Positions 31,673-42,679 of a DNA stretch of 64,000 bases are shown here, in pieces. Source of the stretch: Axinella damicornis (taxonomy: Eukaryota; Porifera; Demospongiae; Axinellida; Axinellidae); NCBI GenBank assembly GCA_963931865.1, contig OZ007506.1:5184696-5248695 (forward strand). The letters are read 5' to 3'. The translations under genes were made by a program, and so were the position numbers. The notes beneath the pieces were generated by a model, which saw only the letters and a program-made list of their open reading frames with translations, was not told the origin of the DNA and did no database searches. The first letter of the stretch is position 1, and the number at the start of each line of letters is the position of its first letter.

Positions 31673-31849
31673 ATTAATTAAACCTGTCCACCGTCTTTGT
31701 AGTTATTATAGGCCTACTCATCCCAGTGTGTTGGGTCATCCACGCAAACTCATTTGAAAACAGGCCAGTGGACGCCTGCAATGCCTGATCAAGTACAGTT
31801 GTTTTGGATTGTATAGGATTGAACTGCATTCTTATAATTAGTACATGTA

Positions 31850-32200
31850 GTGCAACTCACTGGTATAGCTATAGGGCAAGCTCACCTTTCACAACGATGC
31901 CTTAGGTCGATATTACTCTCACTTCATAGATACTTCAGAAGACTTGGATAGTTCGTACTTATAGCTAGCGACATTCCGAGGCTGCTTGTAGGCAGTTATA
32001 GTTTATGGCTTACCCCAACTGAACTTTGAATATCCACTTGGCTATAATGTGATGTATATTTCAAAGGACAGTTGCAAAACTGAGCAAAAGGTAGTGATGT
32101 TTAGATGATTTTAGCTACATGCATGTAATTCTGTTGCTAAAACTGTTCATCAGCTGCACAGCATTAAATTACTAGCCCTAGACAGCTAGCTACAACTATG
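31850..32200 (+). repeat. Third copy of the ISG12-locus 3' flank
   Basis: Collinear with 3420-3760 (GGGCAAGCTCACCTTTCAC, ACTTCAGAAGACTTGGAT, ATCAGCTGCACAGCATTAA). No ISG12-like exon was found to its left, so only the flank next to the Ig-receptor gene survives here. Confidence 0.65.
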
Positions 32201-32556
32201 CATGCAGAATCTACACATGCTGGAAAGTTGATCATTTGAGGAGAGCGTAGCTACAGAAAAGTCACTCCAAAACAAAACAAATTCATGGATGAGTGAGCAT
32301 CAACCACATGCATGGATCCTCCACTCTACATAAAAACATATCAACAATAACGTATAATGTAACCTAAAAAATGGCATAATACATGGTACACTTCTACTGC
32401 AAAGGTAACACACCCCAGGTCCACTACATGTATAAGATGTGTTTATCATGCACGTAATGATAACAGTTTAAAGTGACATGCAGGAAAACATCCAAACAAT
32501 GTGAGTTTGCACACAGTTTTCTCACTATATATAGTATACACAGTGTATGTGTCTGC

Positions 32557-35500
32557 TCATGAAGGTTGCTCGTACACTGGTTCCTGACTATAGTGCACAG
32601 TCTCATATGCCTCATTCTGTTTCATCTCCAACTCGCTCTTCACCACCGCTTTCCCAGCCACTTGCCGTCCAGCATCTGAGGTGGCCCTGGCAGGGTCAGC
32701 TCTCCACCTCAGGATCCTGTGTACATAAACATGGAATGTTGAGGCCTCACTATTGTGTCAACATCAACATCCTCTGTTTGTCTGTGATTTAATAAGCAAG
32801 CCCTGCATCAACTTTTTCCGACCCACAGCTATTATAGAGATCTCATGGAACTCTTAAACCTACACCGTAATTCTAGTTTCAGTCAGCATGCATATTTGTG
32901 GCTCTAACTCTGCTAAAGACAGCCAATCAAGTTGTTCACAAGAATGCTCTCCGTGGTCACACAATTGCGAGGTTTATAATCTTCAGTGAGCTCTCCTGTA
33001 CTAGCAAGTCCATGCAGATCCTGAAGCTACATGCTCTACCTGTCAGTCAGAATGCTTTGAGGATCAAGTCTTCCCATATTAAGTAAACAAGTTCAGCATT
33101 AAGAATAAAGCGTGAAACTTGTTTGTCCCTGTCTGTACATGAACACGTTCACTTTTGAGCAGTGTATCTAAGTTCAGTACAATGGTTTAACCTACCATAT
33201 TGCAACTCCAATCCCAGCTCCAAACATAGCTATGCCTGCAAGGAGGCCACCAATGAATGCTCCTACGATAGCACCTCCATGGCCAGGTGGTGGCATGTGA
33301 GTGCATACACCAGCGGTCAGCATGCTCAGTTTAGTGGGGCAGGTCCTTGTGAATTCAACCAGATTGCCATCAATTGCAGCAGAGATGTTGTCCGATGTAA
33401 GAAGCCAGGTTTGCAGCATGTCCACCAGTGTGCTCGCAGTGATGCTCCCATCGTCATTGGAGTAGATCAGTGAACTGGTGAACAGAGCTACGTCTCCAGT
33501 CTCCGGGGAGCATATGAGGGAGGAGTTTTGGAAGCTGGCTGCTGTGACGTTACAGTCACAGAGGTCCCGGATGATACTAGTCATAGCCTGACTGACTGAT
33601 GTTGTAGTCCCTGCGGTGAGCTGAGAAAGGGTGGTAGCTAACCATGACTATCTTGTATGGGTTTAATGGTGGTAAAATAATAAGTGGTGACTTACTGTCC
33701 ACTTTCGACACTCCACCTCAAGTGCCATTTGTACCTGTAAAAATGCTGTAAGAAAGAAAAAAAACATCACAGTGAAGACACTGCATGCTTGCAGGGGCCC
33801 ACTGCATGTTATAAGGTATTGCAGATGACCTACAGCAAAGTTATCTATACCTTTTTCCTGAATGAGGACAAATTTCTCTTCACTGGTGTAAAGACTTTCT
33901 ACTGTACAAGTGTATGTGCCAAAAGGATTGGGAAAAGAATATTGAGTGCTGTAGTTCAGAGTGTTCCCGTGTACACTGGCTACAGCAGTGCCATCCTTGG
34001 TCCATGTGATGTTGTGACTGTCAGGATGGCCAGCTACTGCACTGCATGTGAGGGTGGTTGAATCATGTACCTCCAGTGCTGGATTCTGCACAGTAGCAGC
34101 TGCAGACGGAGGCTCTGCCAAAGGGAATACATCAACATCACAGTGTGCATACTGCAGCTATATGCAGATTCACTAGGCAAAACCACATTCCACTATAAGA
34201 ATTACAACATCCAGCTAGCGTTCACGTGCATATAATGACTGCTTCTAACTTACCATACTGATGGATAACAGTCGGAAAAGATACAACTTGCAGTTGGTAA
34301 ATCCCGAGCATCGGCACGAATGGGGGGCCAGCAACGTAGTCATAATAGACATAAAAATGTCCAGTAGAAGATAAAAAATTGTAGGTAGGAACATCTATGA
34401 CTCCTTCATAAAGTCCTAAGTCAGCCTCTTCTGTGGCATTGAAGAAGGCTAGGGACAAAGTGAATTCTTCTCCTTGCTGTTTCAGCGATGAGTTGGTTGT
34501 GGACCCATCAACTACTGTACCATTGTGGTACCACTGAATCCGGATACTATCCAAAAGCTGAGGAATGACCGATGATTTAAAATGCCACTGAATCATGAAC
34601 TGTTCCATATAACGATAGCTTGGTTGAAGTGTAGCTTGCAATCCCAGATCACGTTCAGCACCTATACAGCAAGAATCAATGTCAGTTGTGTGACATGGCA
34701 TACTACAGCCTGTGTGTTGTACCCTGGAAGCTTTATATATCAAGGAACCAGCAAATCTTAATGGGTTGAGAAGCTAGAACCCTGGAAGTGGAAGTTAGAA
34801 TCCAGCTGAGTATTATCCCAACAGTTTCTGTGGCGCATGCCATGTAGTGCTCCACACAACAAAAACTACTTTATCTGGTGATGTTTGTATACAGATGTAC
34901 CACAATTATCCTCGAGAGTTGTGCAGGTAAACCCCTCGGGCTTTGCTACACCTCTACTAATGATGATCTACATATATACAGGTCCTCAGCAACACACTGG
35001 TACAAGTTTGGTGTTCATACGTTGTGTTGTTCCCGAGATATCGATAGAGCTGTTTCCCTATTTTCCCCAATGAAAACAGTTCCATCTCAAGAAAAGCTGT
35101 TTTCCCTGATTGAAATAGGGAAACAGCTCTATCTCGGGAACAACACAATGTATGGACATCAAACTTGTACCAGTGTGTTGCTTAGGACCTGTAGATTCTT
35201 ATGATCCCCATATCATAGGCCTTCTGTATATTGGGTGACCTTAAAGCTAATAAAAGGCAAAATCCACTATTTTGTTAGAGAGGGAAAGACCATGGTCAAA
35301 TTTGTCCACGCCCCTCACACTGCAAAAACGAAGTAGTTACTTTTACTGCTTGGTGGTTACTATAGCTGCACCGTGTTTGGACATGCAGGATCAAGGCAAT
35401 ACTATTAGAATGTGGAGGATGATAGCACCCTACATAAACTGAGCATTCCAGTAGTACACTACATAAACCAGTTTGTGTAGGATACTATTGGAATGGCCAC

Positions 35501-38500
35501 TGGATCTATGTATAGGATGCTACTGAAATGCAGACAACTTGGTTCCTGCATGTTCAAACATGGTGCAACTGTAGTAACCACCAAGCAATCAAAACAACTA
35601 CACCGTTTTTGCATGCATGTATAATGTCTGTTCAGTATAATAATAATTAGAGTAAATGATCAATTATCGGCCGCCATGTATAATCAGACACTCCCACATG
35701 GAGACGAAACAATGCAGAAACTCGGAAATACCACAGAAATGTAGCATGGGCACAGGTTAGCTGGCACTCCAAAAATGGCACCCAACCATCATTTCCTAAG
35801 GGCAATGCAAGTGACTGTCTGATAATATCAAAGATCAGACAGGGCGCATGTATTTCCAGACTCCACTTCCTGTTCCTTCCCTGAAGCAGCTTTCAGCGAA
35901 ATTCCTGCACCACTGGAAAGGCCTAAGATCCTTCTGTTCCAGGCCTGATTGTTGTCACCATAACTGCTTTGGTCACTGCATGCAGTGACCAAAGCAGTTA
36001 TGGTGACAACAATCAGGCCTGGAACAGAAGGATCTTAGGCCTTTCCAGTGGTGCAGGAATTTCGCTGAAAGCTGCTTCAGGGAAGGAACAGGAAGTGGAG
36101 TCTGGAAATACATGCGCCCTGTCTGATCTTTGATATTATCAGACAGTCACTTGCATTGCCCTTAGGAAATGATGGTTGGGTGCCATTTTTGGAGTGCCAG
36201 CTAACCTGTGCCCATGCTACATTTCTGTGGTATTTCCGAGTTTCTGCATTGTTTCGTCTCCATGTGGGAGTGTCTTATCAGTACAAAAAATATTTAGTTG
36301 AAACAACCCCTGAATGGTTACTCCAGTTTCAGTCAACTCGCTCTACAGCTTAGTTGAAATGGTCACCCCTTCAAGGTTCAAGAGCATCCATCTGTTAGCT
36401 ATTATTCCGTTCTGAACCGGATAATAGCAGCAGGTGATGCTCTTTCAAGTTTAATGGAATCCATCATCCCCCTCGCAATTCCATCAAGCTTGAAACAGCA
36501 TCCATCTGCTAGCTATTATTCGGTTCTGAACCAGATAATAGCCAGCAGGTGGATGCTTTTTGAAGTTTGATGGAATGGCGAGGGAGGATGATGGTTGGTA
36601 ATTATGGTTTGAAATTCTCTTCATAGTATATACCAGTTCAATTAACCTGTAGCAGGAGACGTAAAAAGCATCATTTATACTCTCCAGCCTGTAGTGTGTG
36701 CTCACTGAAACTGGAGTAACCTCTCATAGAGGTCATTTTAACAGAACATTTTTTGCAATGTAGATTCCTATGATCCCCATATCATAGGCCTTCTGTATAT
36801 TGGGTGACCTTAAAGCTAATAAAAGGCAAAATCCACTATTTTGTTAGAGGGGGAAAGACCATGGTCAAAATTTGTCCACGCCCCTCAGTGACCAAAGCAG
36901 TTATGGTGACAAAAATCAGGCCTGGAACAGAAGGATCTTAGGCCTTTCCAGTGGTGCAGGAATTTCGCTGAAAGCTGCTTCAGGGAAGGAACAGGAAATG
37001 GTGTCTGGAAATACATGCGCCCTGTCTTGATCTTTGATATTATCAGACAGTCACTTGCATTGCCCTTAGTGCGAACAGGAAATGATGGTTGGGTGCCATT
37101 TTTGGAGTGCCAGCTAAGGCCAAGCAAACTTGATTCCTTGTTTAGCGTCCCTGCCTGCATGCTTTTAGAGGGGCCGCCCCTAAGTTTTCATTATTCATTA
37201 CAAGGATACCGGATGTTGAAGGCAGCTATTTTTTTTGCCGGGCGTAGGTCTGTCTGTAGGTACTAGTTGTGCAAAGTTGGCTCTTCTTGCAGTGATTTGT
37301 AGAGCAACATGGCTTTTGTATGCGTTTCTGTAGTAGCTGTAGTTGCCTGGTCCGTCGTGAGTGTTGAAACCTAGTTCAAGGTTCTTGAAAATTGAGTAGG
37401 AAATGAGGAGGAAGTGGCAATGAATAATGAAAATGAACCGCCCGCAGGCATGCAATAGCAGGGTTTCCATGGCGCTAAACAAGCAATCAAGTTTGCTTGG
37501 CCTAACCTGTGCCCATGCTACATTTCTGTGGTATTTCCGAGTTTCTGCATTGTTTCGTCTCCATGTAGGAGTGTCTGATTATACATGGCGGCCGATAATT
37601 AATCACTTACTCTATTATGTAGATCAAGAACTGGTGTGAGATAAGTGTAGTGCAGCTGCTACATCCATGTGTGAGTATAACCACATATACACGTCAGTGG
37701 CAACTTTGAAAAACTAGTTTGCAGTTCAGAAGTACAACTTGCCTTGTTCTATGAGGATTAGTGTGACTGGAGCATGTGCTGTGTAGTGTTCCAATGGAGG
37801 AAGCCACAAAGAATCCTGCCTGCTGTTGTGAGAACCATAGAATTCAAGTGAGCTCACTCGTACTGTGTATATTCCACTATCTGCACTAGTGGCACCAGTA
37901 ATGTTCAGCTCTGTTCCCGCAGTGTTCACAGTGAGCCTCCCACTGGTGCAGTTGGCTGAAACCTCTTTTCCATTGTGAAACCAGGCCAGCTGTCTTATGA
38001 ACCTTGCATGATTGATGTTCACTCTCAGAGTAACCATTTCACCAGGAGTGAAAGACCGTGTACGTGACTGTTCAGTGTAGATAAACCCTGCAATAGCAAG
38101 AGCAGTAATCTTGAACTTCAATACAGTAGCAGATACTGAGGCAGTCAGCACTGACCTTGGGTCTCCACCAAGGTGTTTCCAACACCAACAAGAGAGTCAT
38201 TAGAGTAGGCATAGCAGAAGTACCAACCAAGATGCTGATGGTTGTAATAAACAGTGAAAGTAGTATTTGGTGATGTACTGGTAGCAGTAGATATACCACG
38301 GTACTGCTCAGACGTCCTCCAGGAGTACGTCACTGGGCCAGGAGGCTGGGGGTCCACCCGGCATGAGAGGGTTACTGAGGTATAGAGTCGGAATGGCCCT
38401 TGCCTTGGGTCAGTAACCACTGTAACACTGTAACCTCCACTCCCTGGAGCTTTTAAAGGATACAAAGACGATTTCCATATTGACCTCACTACTATGTGTT

Positions 38501-38690
38501 CAAACTGATCATGGAACGAATTGTAAGTAGCTAGTCTCGGACTGAAATAGCTAGCTGAGCACGGTGGTAGTAATAGCTTATATTGCAGTAGCGCAAAGAC
38601 CAATGCGTGAAACATGGAATCTGACGAATATGGTTGCTCGGACTTACCAAATAGCGCTCCAAATACTAGCAGAACAGTAACGCTGGTCAT
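32557..38690 (-). CDS. Ig-domain transmembrane receptor with tyrosine-bearing tail (8 exons, ~662 aa)
   Basis: Minus-strand exons: 38690-38648, 38449-38156, 38087-37743, 34661-34254, 34114-33851, 33745-33696, 33620-33196, 32716-32557. Phases agree throughout. Exon 1 is a signal peptide (MTSVTVLLVFGALFG). Exons 2 to 5 are Ig-like domains in symmetric phase-1 exons (for example VTLSCRV...GWYFCYAY; STTLTCSAV...GTYTCTVE; exons 3 and 4 lack one canonical cysteine). Exons 6 and 7 give a stalk, possibly SEA-like, then a Gly-rich membrane helix (GAIVGAFIGGLLAGIAMFGA). The last exon, only 53 codons, supplies a cytoplasmic tail ending EAYETVHYSQEPVYEQPS, with three Tyr sites (YETV, YSQE, YEQP). Without splicing at 33196 the frame would stop at once. 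The intron after exon 3 uses a GC donor (AAG|GCAAGT) and is 3 kb of palindromes. Likely a cell-surface recognition or adhesion receptor; ligand unknown. A dead partial copy lies at 9357-10590. Confidence 0.75.
34975..35190. mobile_element. Hairpin MITE in receptor intron 3
   Basis: ACACTGGTACAAGTTTG and GAGCTGTTTCCCTATTT on the left are inverted as AAATAGGGAAACAGCTC and CAAACTTGTACCAGTGT on the right; arms are about 95 bp with a short centre. Confidence 0.75.
35194..35320. repeat. Direct repeat, second copy at 36761-36885
   Basis: GATTCTTATGATCCCCATAT through GGTCAAATTTGTCCACGCCC is repeated with few changes at 36761-36885, each copy preceding a palindrome-arm sequence. Confidence 0.8.
35321..35620. 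mobile_element. MITE with inverted ends
   Basis: CACTGCAAAAACG...GCTTGGTGGTTACTA and TAGTAACCACCAAGC...CGTTTTTGCATG are inverted copies; ACATGCAGGA/TCCTGCATGT pair further in. The element is absent at the second copy of the surrounding repeat (36885). Confidence 0.6.
35683..36276. repeat. ~590-bp near-perfect palindrome
   Basis: The two arms of about 295 bp meet at ACTGCATGCAGT (centre about 35981). Bases appear identical over almost all of both arms (for example CCACATGGAGACGAAACAAT on the left and ATTGTTTCGTCTCCATGTGG on the right). A third, single copy of the arm lies at 36884-37602. Confidence 0.9.
36317..36721. mobile_element. MITE with nested hairpins
   Basis: Terminal inverted repeat GGTTACTCCAGTTTCAGT / ACTGAAACTGGAGTAACC. 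Inside are two hairpin units containing GCTATTATTC(C/G)GTTCTGAACC followed by (G/A)GATAATAG, at about 36375-36450 and 36480-36590. Confidence 0.65.
36884..37602. repeat. Third arm copy of the 590-bp palindrome, interrupted
   Basis: Matches the right arm of 35982-36276 from CAGTGACCAAAGCAGTTATG to GTGTCTGATTATACATGGCG but carries a 385-bp insertion at 37118-37502. Confidence 0.8.
37118..37502. mobile_element. PIF/Harbinger-like MITE (TAA target duplication)
   Basis: Termini GGCCAAGCAAACTTGATT and its inverted repeat extend about 30 bp with one or two mismatches, flanked by TAA (37115-37117 and 37503-37505). The uninterrupted arm at 36195-36215 reads GCCAGCTAACCTG, an exact empty site. The 3-bp TWA duplication suggests PIF/Harbinger. 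No transposase. Confidence 0.8.
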
Positions 38691-38819
38691 TATTGCGATC
38701 GCCCGAGTTGTTTACTAGGGTAGCCCCACCCACTCAGTCAAAGATTAATAGTGTTTGCGCATGCGCAAAGTTCATACTCCATGTGGTCGACTTCCTTTTA
38801 ATAATTTCTGAGAATCGAG
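38691..38819. promoter_or_regulatory. 129-bp divergent promoter with NRF1-like palindrome
   Basis: Separates the start codons of the Ig receptor (minus) and RPS3A (plus). It contains the perfect palindrome TTTGCGCATGCGCAAA at 38754-38769, which includes the consensus of the NRF1 transcription factor (GCGCATGCGC). A pyrimidine stretch (CTTCCTTTT, about 38790) may be the TOP-like start of the ribosomal transcript. Function inferred from motif and position. Confidence 0.6.
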
Positions 38820-40347
38820 ATGGCAGTTGGAAAGAACAAGCGATTAACAAAGGGCAAGAAGGGAGCCAAAAAGAAAATGTGAGTTAGCTAAATGTGGTGA
38901 AGCACAAATATGTACGTTTATGAATACCAAACCTTTATCAGAAGTGAGCTTTTTAGTTGCCTTCTGGAGGATTGGAGTGGATACTTACTGTGGCATGTAT
39001 CACTCCACGTGCATGAGCTTTTGATTGTTAGGGAGCGCATCAAAGTACGAGAGTAGGATGGTAAGACTGCCTTCCCTCCCTCCCCTCCTCTCCTCTGCTC
39101 CCAGTGTCGACCCCTTCACAAAGAAGGACTGGTATGATGTGAAGGCTCCTGCTATGTTTTCTGTCAGGAACATCGGCAAGACGCTTGTCACCAGAACACA
39201 AGGAAAAAGTGAGTCTCTTAAGTAATGTACCAAAATGCACACTGTCATTGACTAGGTACAGTGAGGCCATACAAACCACACAGCAAAATCAAGGACCTGG
39301 GTCCAAAAATGGTGGAGTCTCACCTAACTTACACTCAAATGGCTTTGCCCATTGGAGTGGGCCCCATTAAGATAGGTTATAACTTGACACTACTCACCAC
39401 TATGGTCTATTTTCTTGGAAGTTGGCAAAGTCTGTTGCTGCTTTGCTGCTGGATGGGAGAGACCAATAGTGACTCACAACAAAAGCACTACTCTCCTGAA
39501 CGAAGGCGGCATAAGCCTTTCTATTCGTACTCTTTGAAAGGCCATCAATGGCATACTCAGCGTTGCCCAAACAGCTGCCCACAACAAGGCTCAACACATC
39601 AGCATGCCTTTACTAGGGTAGTTATAGAGTGGGAGAGTACTGTACTTACCGATGACCTTGCTGCCTGAGAAACAGAAGACTAATCCATAAGCTGCTTGTA
39701 GCTGCCATTGCCACACATGTATGTTTTTGTCACACGAAAGTTCTTGTTTGATGACGTCATTGAATGTGCTTGTGATGTAGGAAGGGAAAGAGCATGAAAG
39801 GACCACGCAAAGATTAAACTTTCCCACGGTAGTCCTGTTACTACTTTTAGCTCGCACATGTACGGAAACTTCACAAAGGATGTCTACTAGAAGACAGAGA
39901 GAAAAAGCCAGTATCAAGACCCCATTGGTTGTGAGGCAGGGGAATGACATACTAGTAGTGACAGACCTCGAGAAAGTGCTCTATGACGATGTAGTGTAAC
40001 CTAACCACTGTACTGCAAGAGTTTGATTAGAGTGTAGATTGTGTTTGTGCTACTTACTCCCTCCTCTCTCTTTCCAGAGCTGGCGAGCGATGGCCTGAAA
40101 GGTCGTGTGTTTGAAGTTTCCCTGGCAGACCTACAGAATGACGAGGTCGCCTTCCGGAAGTTCCGACTCATTTCAGAGGATGTTCAGGGCAAGCAAGTGT
40201 TCACCAACTTCCATGGCATGACCATGACAACAGACAAGCTGAGGTCACTGGTCAAGAAATGGCAGGTATGAGGTTTAGTTAGCGGTGTAATAGTGGGGCA
40301 GCTCGCTCTTCCACTCCTCCCTCCTTGTCGTTCCCTTCCTCCTTTCC

Positions 40348-40381
<34 letters not shown>

Positions 40382-41931
40382 ACCTCCTCCCCCTCTTCCT
40401 CCTCCTGCTCCTGTTCCCCCTCCTCTCCCTCTTCCCCTTCCTTGTCACCCCCTTTTATATAGCTGCATGCGCAGTGTCTTTGCCTCATACGCGTATTAGT
40501 AGGCATGCTTTCGTGTGTAAGTGAAAGGAAGGTGCAAAGTTCAAGATGTGACGGTTCAGTTGTGATGGCAAGCATCACCTTGAGGTGTATGAATGTGTTA
40601 GCAAGTTTTCTGCATCAGTTTAGTTCAGCATAAAAATTTGATAACCCAGGAATGCCCGTCTCCAATACAGAAGGTTCTCATGCAGGTCCTGGGCCCATTA
40701 TTGGGGGATGGTGATGTGACATCATCACTGAACTTGCATAAATGGCATTCTGGGACGAATTAGGCAAACCACCCTTCAGCAGAACAATCAAGGGTTTTAG
40801 TGGGATTTGAACCCAGGATAATTGTGATTTACACTCATCAGTGCTGAACATTCTTTTAACCCACCCCTTCATCTGCTCCTCCTTCCATCCCTCCCTCCTC
40901 CCTTCCCTCCCTCCTCCCTTCCACCCCTCATCCCCTCCATCTGCCTCCCTCCTCCCTCCACCCCTCCTCCCCTACACTTCTCTTCATCCCCTTTCTCTAC
41001 CTCCTTCCTCCCTCTCCACTTCCCTCCACTTCCTCCCCTCCCTCCCTCCTCCCTCCCTTACTCTTTGCAGACTCTAATAGAGGCAAATGTGGACATTAAG
41101 ACCACCGATGGCTACCTCCTTCGTGTGTTCTGCATTGGGTTCACAAAGCGCCAGCCCAACCAGATCAAGAAGACCTCGTATGCCAAGTCCTCGCAGTGCC
41201 GAGCCATCCGGAGGAAGATGGTGGAGACCATGACAAGAGAAATTGCACAGATTGACCTCAAGGAGGTCGTCAATAAGCTGTGAGTAGTTGCATGTGTGCA
41301 TGGTGGGCTAGTTTACATGTACATGTAGATACCCATACATTTCAACACATATACACACACACACACACATGTACACGCGTGCATGTGCGCACACACACAC
41401 ACACACACACACACATTCTTGTGCAGTATCCCTGACAGCATTGGTAAGGACATCGAGAAGAAATGCCAATCCATCTACCCACTGCACGATGTGTTCATAC
41501 GCAAAGTCAAGGTGCTCAAGAAACCCAAGTTTGATGGTGAGTGTAAGGGAGTGGGCTGTATGACAGAGAGAGAAGTGGTGTGGTGGAGGTGGCAGGTGTG
41601 GCAGAGGGGAAAGAGGAACGTGTAATTTATGGAGAGGACCTGAACCACAGTTCACTTGCAGACTCTATTGGATATGATGTGCTTCAATTGGGATGTGTTC
41701 TACAATATGTGCTGATGCATGGCTTCTGCATGCTCTGGGCCAGTTATGTTTACCTTCCATATATGGCAACCCTGAGGATGGTATTTATGGGATTGGCTGT
41801 GGTAGCATCCCTGACTGTTACTGGGCGTAATCTGCAGGTGGCCTTTTATGGTAGTGTACGTGACTGGGTTAGTTTGTGTGTAGTGCATCCCATACTCTAG
41901 ATTCCTGTATGATTTGTGCATACTCTCTCTG

Positions 41932-41962
<31 letters not shown>

Positions 41963-42373
41963 CACACACGCACGCACACACACGCACGCACACACACGCA
42001 CGCACACACACGCACACACGCACACACACACACACACACGCATACACACGCACACACACGCACGCACACACAATACACACGCACATACACATACGCACAC
42101 ACATACACATACAATGTACACACATACGCACGCACACACACACACACATACGCACGCACACACATACGCACGCACACACATACGCACACACATACACAAC
42201 GCACACACATACACATACACATACACACATACGCACGCACGCACACACACGTGCACACACACACACACTTCCCTCCCACCCTCATAGTTGGGAAACTCAT
42301 GGAGATGCACGGGGAGGGGGTGGGGTCGAAGGTGGACAGAGGCTATGAACCTCCAGTACAGCAGAAAGTGTAG
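38820..42373 (+). CDS. RPS3A: 40S ribosomal protein S3a (eS1), 6 exons, 251 aa
   Basis: Exons 38820-38878, 39105-39208, 40078-40265, 41071-41279, 41427-41536 and 42288-42373 join in consistent phases (2, 1, 0, 2, 1) with GT-AG sites. The spliced frame begins [19 protein letters not shown] and contains [96 protein letters not shown], ending [10 protein letters not shown]. This is eS1 of the small ribosomal subunit; animal orthologues are slightly longer (about 264 residues), the difference lying in a shorter C-terminal linker. Introns hold simple repeats: pyrimidine tracts, a poly-C run and CA repeats. No C/D snoRNA could be supported in them. It is likely highly expressed from the divergent promoter. 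Confidence 0.97.
40349..40378. repeat. Poly-C run in RPS3A intron 3
   Basis: About 30 C followed by a CT-rich tract to 40440; a second CCTTCC-rich tract is at 40860-41065 just before exon 4. Confidence 0.9.
40786..40862 (-). repeat. tRNA-like SINE head in RPS3A intron 3
   Basis: On the minus strand the sequence ends in a T-arm-like CCTGGGTTCAAATCCC with GGTTAAAAGAATG upstream. It resembles a tRNA-derived SINE; the body probably extends to about 40640. An intact tRNA fold was not found. Confidence 0.45.
41346..41416. repeat. CA microsatellite (RPS3A intron 4)
   Basis: Two (CA)n runs separated by TGTACACGCGTGCATGTGCG, ending 11 bp before exon 5. Confidence 0.95.
41933..42268. repeat. CA/CG microsatellite (RPS3A intron 5)
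   Basis: 336 bp of CACACG/CACGCA/CATACACA purine-pyrimidine alternation, next to exon 6. It explains the long His/Thr- and Cys/Val-rich open frames on both strands, which are not genes. Such tracts can adopt Z-DNA. Confidence 0.95.
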
Positions 42374-42461
42374 CCAACAGAACTGAGAATCTATTGTCAG
42401 TGCAGTGTTGCTGCATGATGTGAATAGCACCAAGAATGATAATCTTATTCTGAGCAACACT

Positions 42462-42475
<14 letters not shown>

Positions 42476-42492
<17 letters not shown>

Positions 42493-42503
42493 GGGGGGGG
42501 GGG
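42476..42503. repeat. GT then poly-G run
   Basis: (GT)n at 42462-42475 runs into about 28 G, just downstream of RPS3A. Confidence 0.9.
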
Positions 42504-42679
42504 AGCCAGCACATGATATCAGCTATGAGTAGGTGAATAGTTAGGGTACGGAATCTCTTCACCCCCTGGAATATCGTGAAGGGTGTATCCCAAAGTTATT
42601 GTCAAAGCCTTTGGCTATTATTAGAACCCCTAACCACACCCTAATAAGCAATTGGATGTGATCAAGTTCACTTTTTATT

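Noticed and set aside
33196..33620. Firm SEA-domain call for the receptor stalk
   Set aside because: The region is Ser/Thr/Asn-rich and sits where SEA domains often do, but no clear cleavage motif (GSxxx) could be aligned.
40293..40578. Pro-rich and Gly/Glu-rich frames around the poly-C run
   Set aside because: Low-complexity intron sequence of RPS3A.
38879..42287. C/D-box snoRNAs in RPS3A introns, as in vertebrates
   Set aside because: TGATG-like strings occur, but no convincing C box and D box pair with a closing stem was found.
41914..42562. Long His/Thr-rich and Cys/Val-rich open frames on both strands
   Set aside because: They are translations of the CACACG microsatellite in RPS3A intron 5, with no codon bias or motif.
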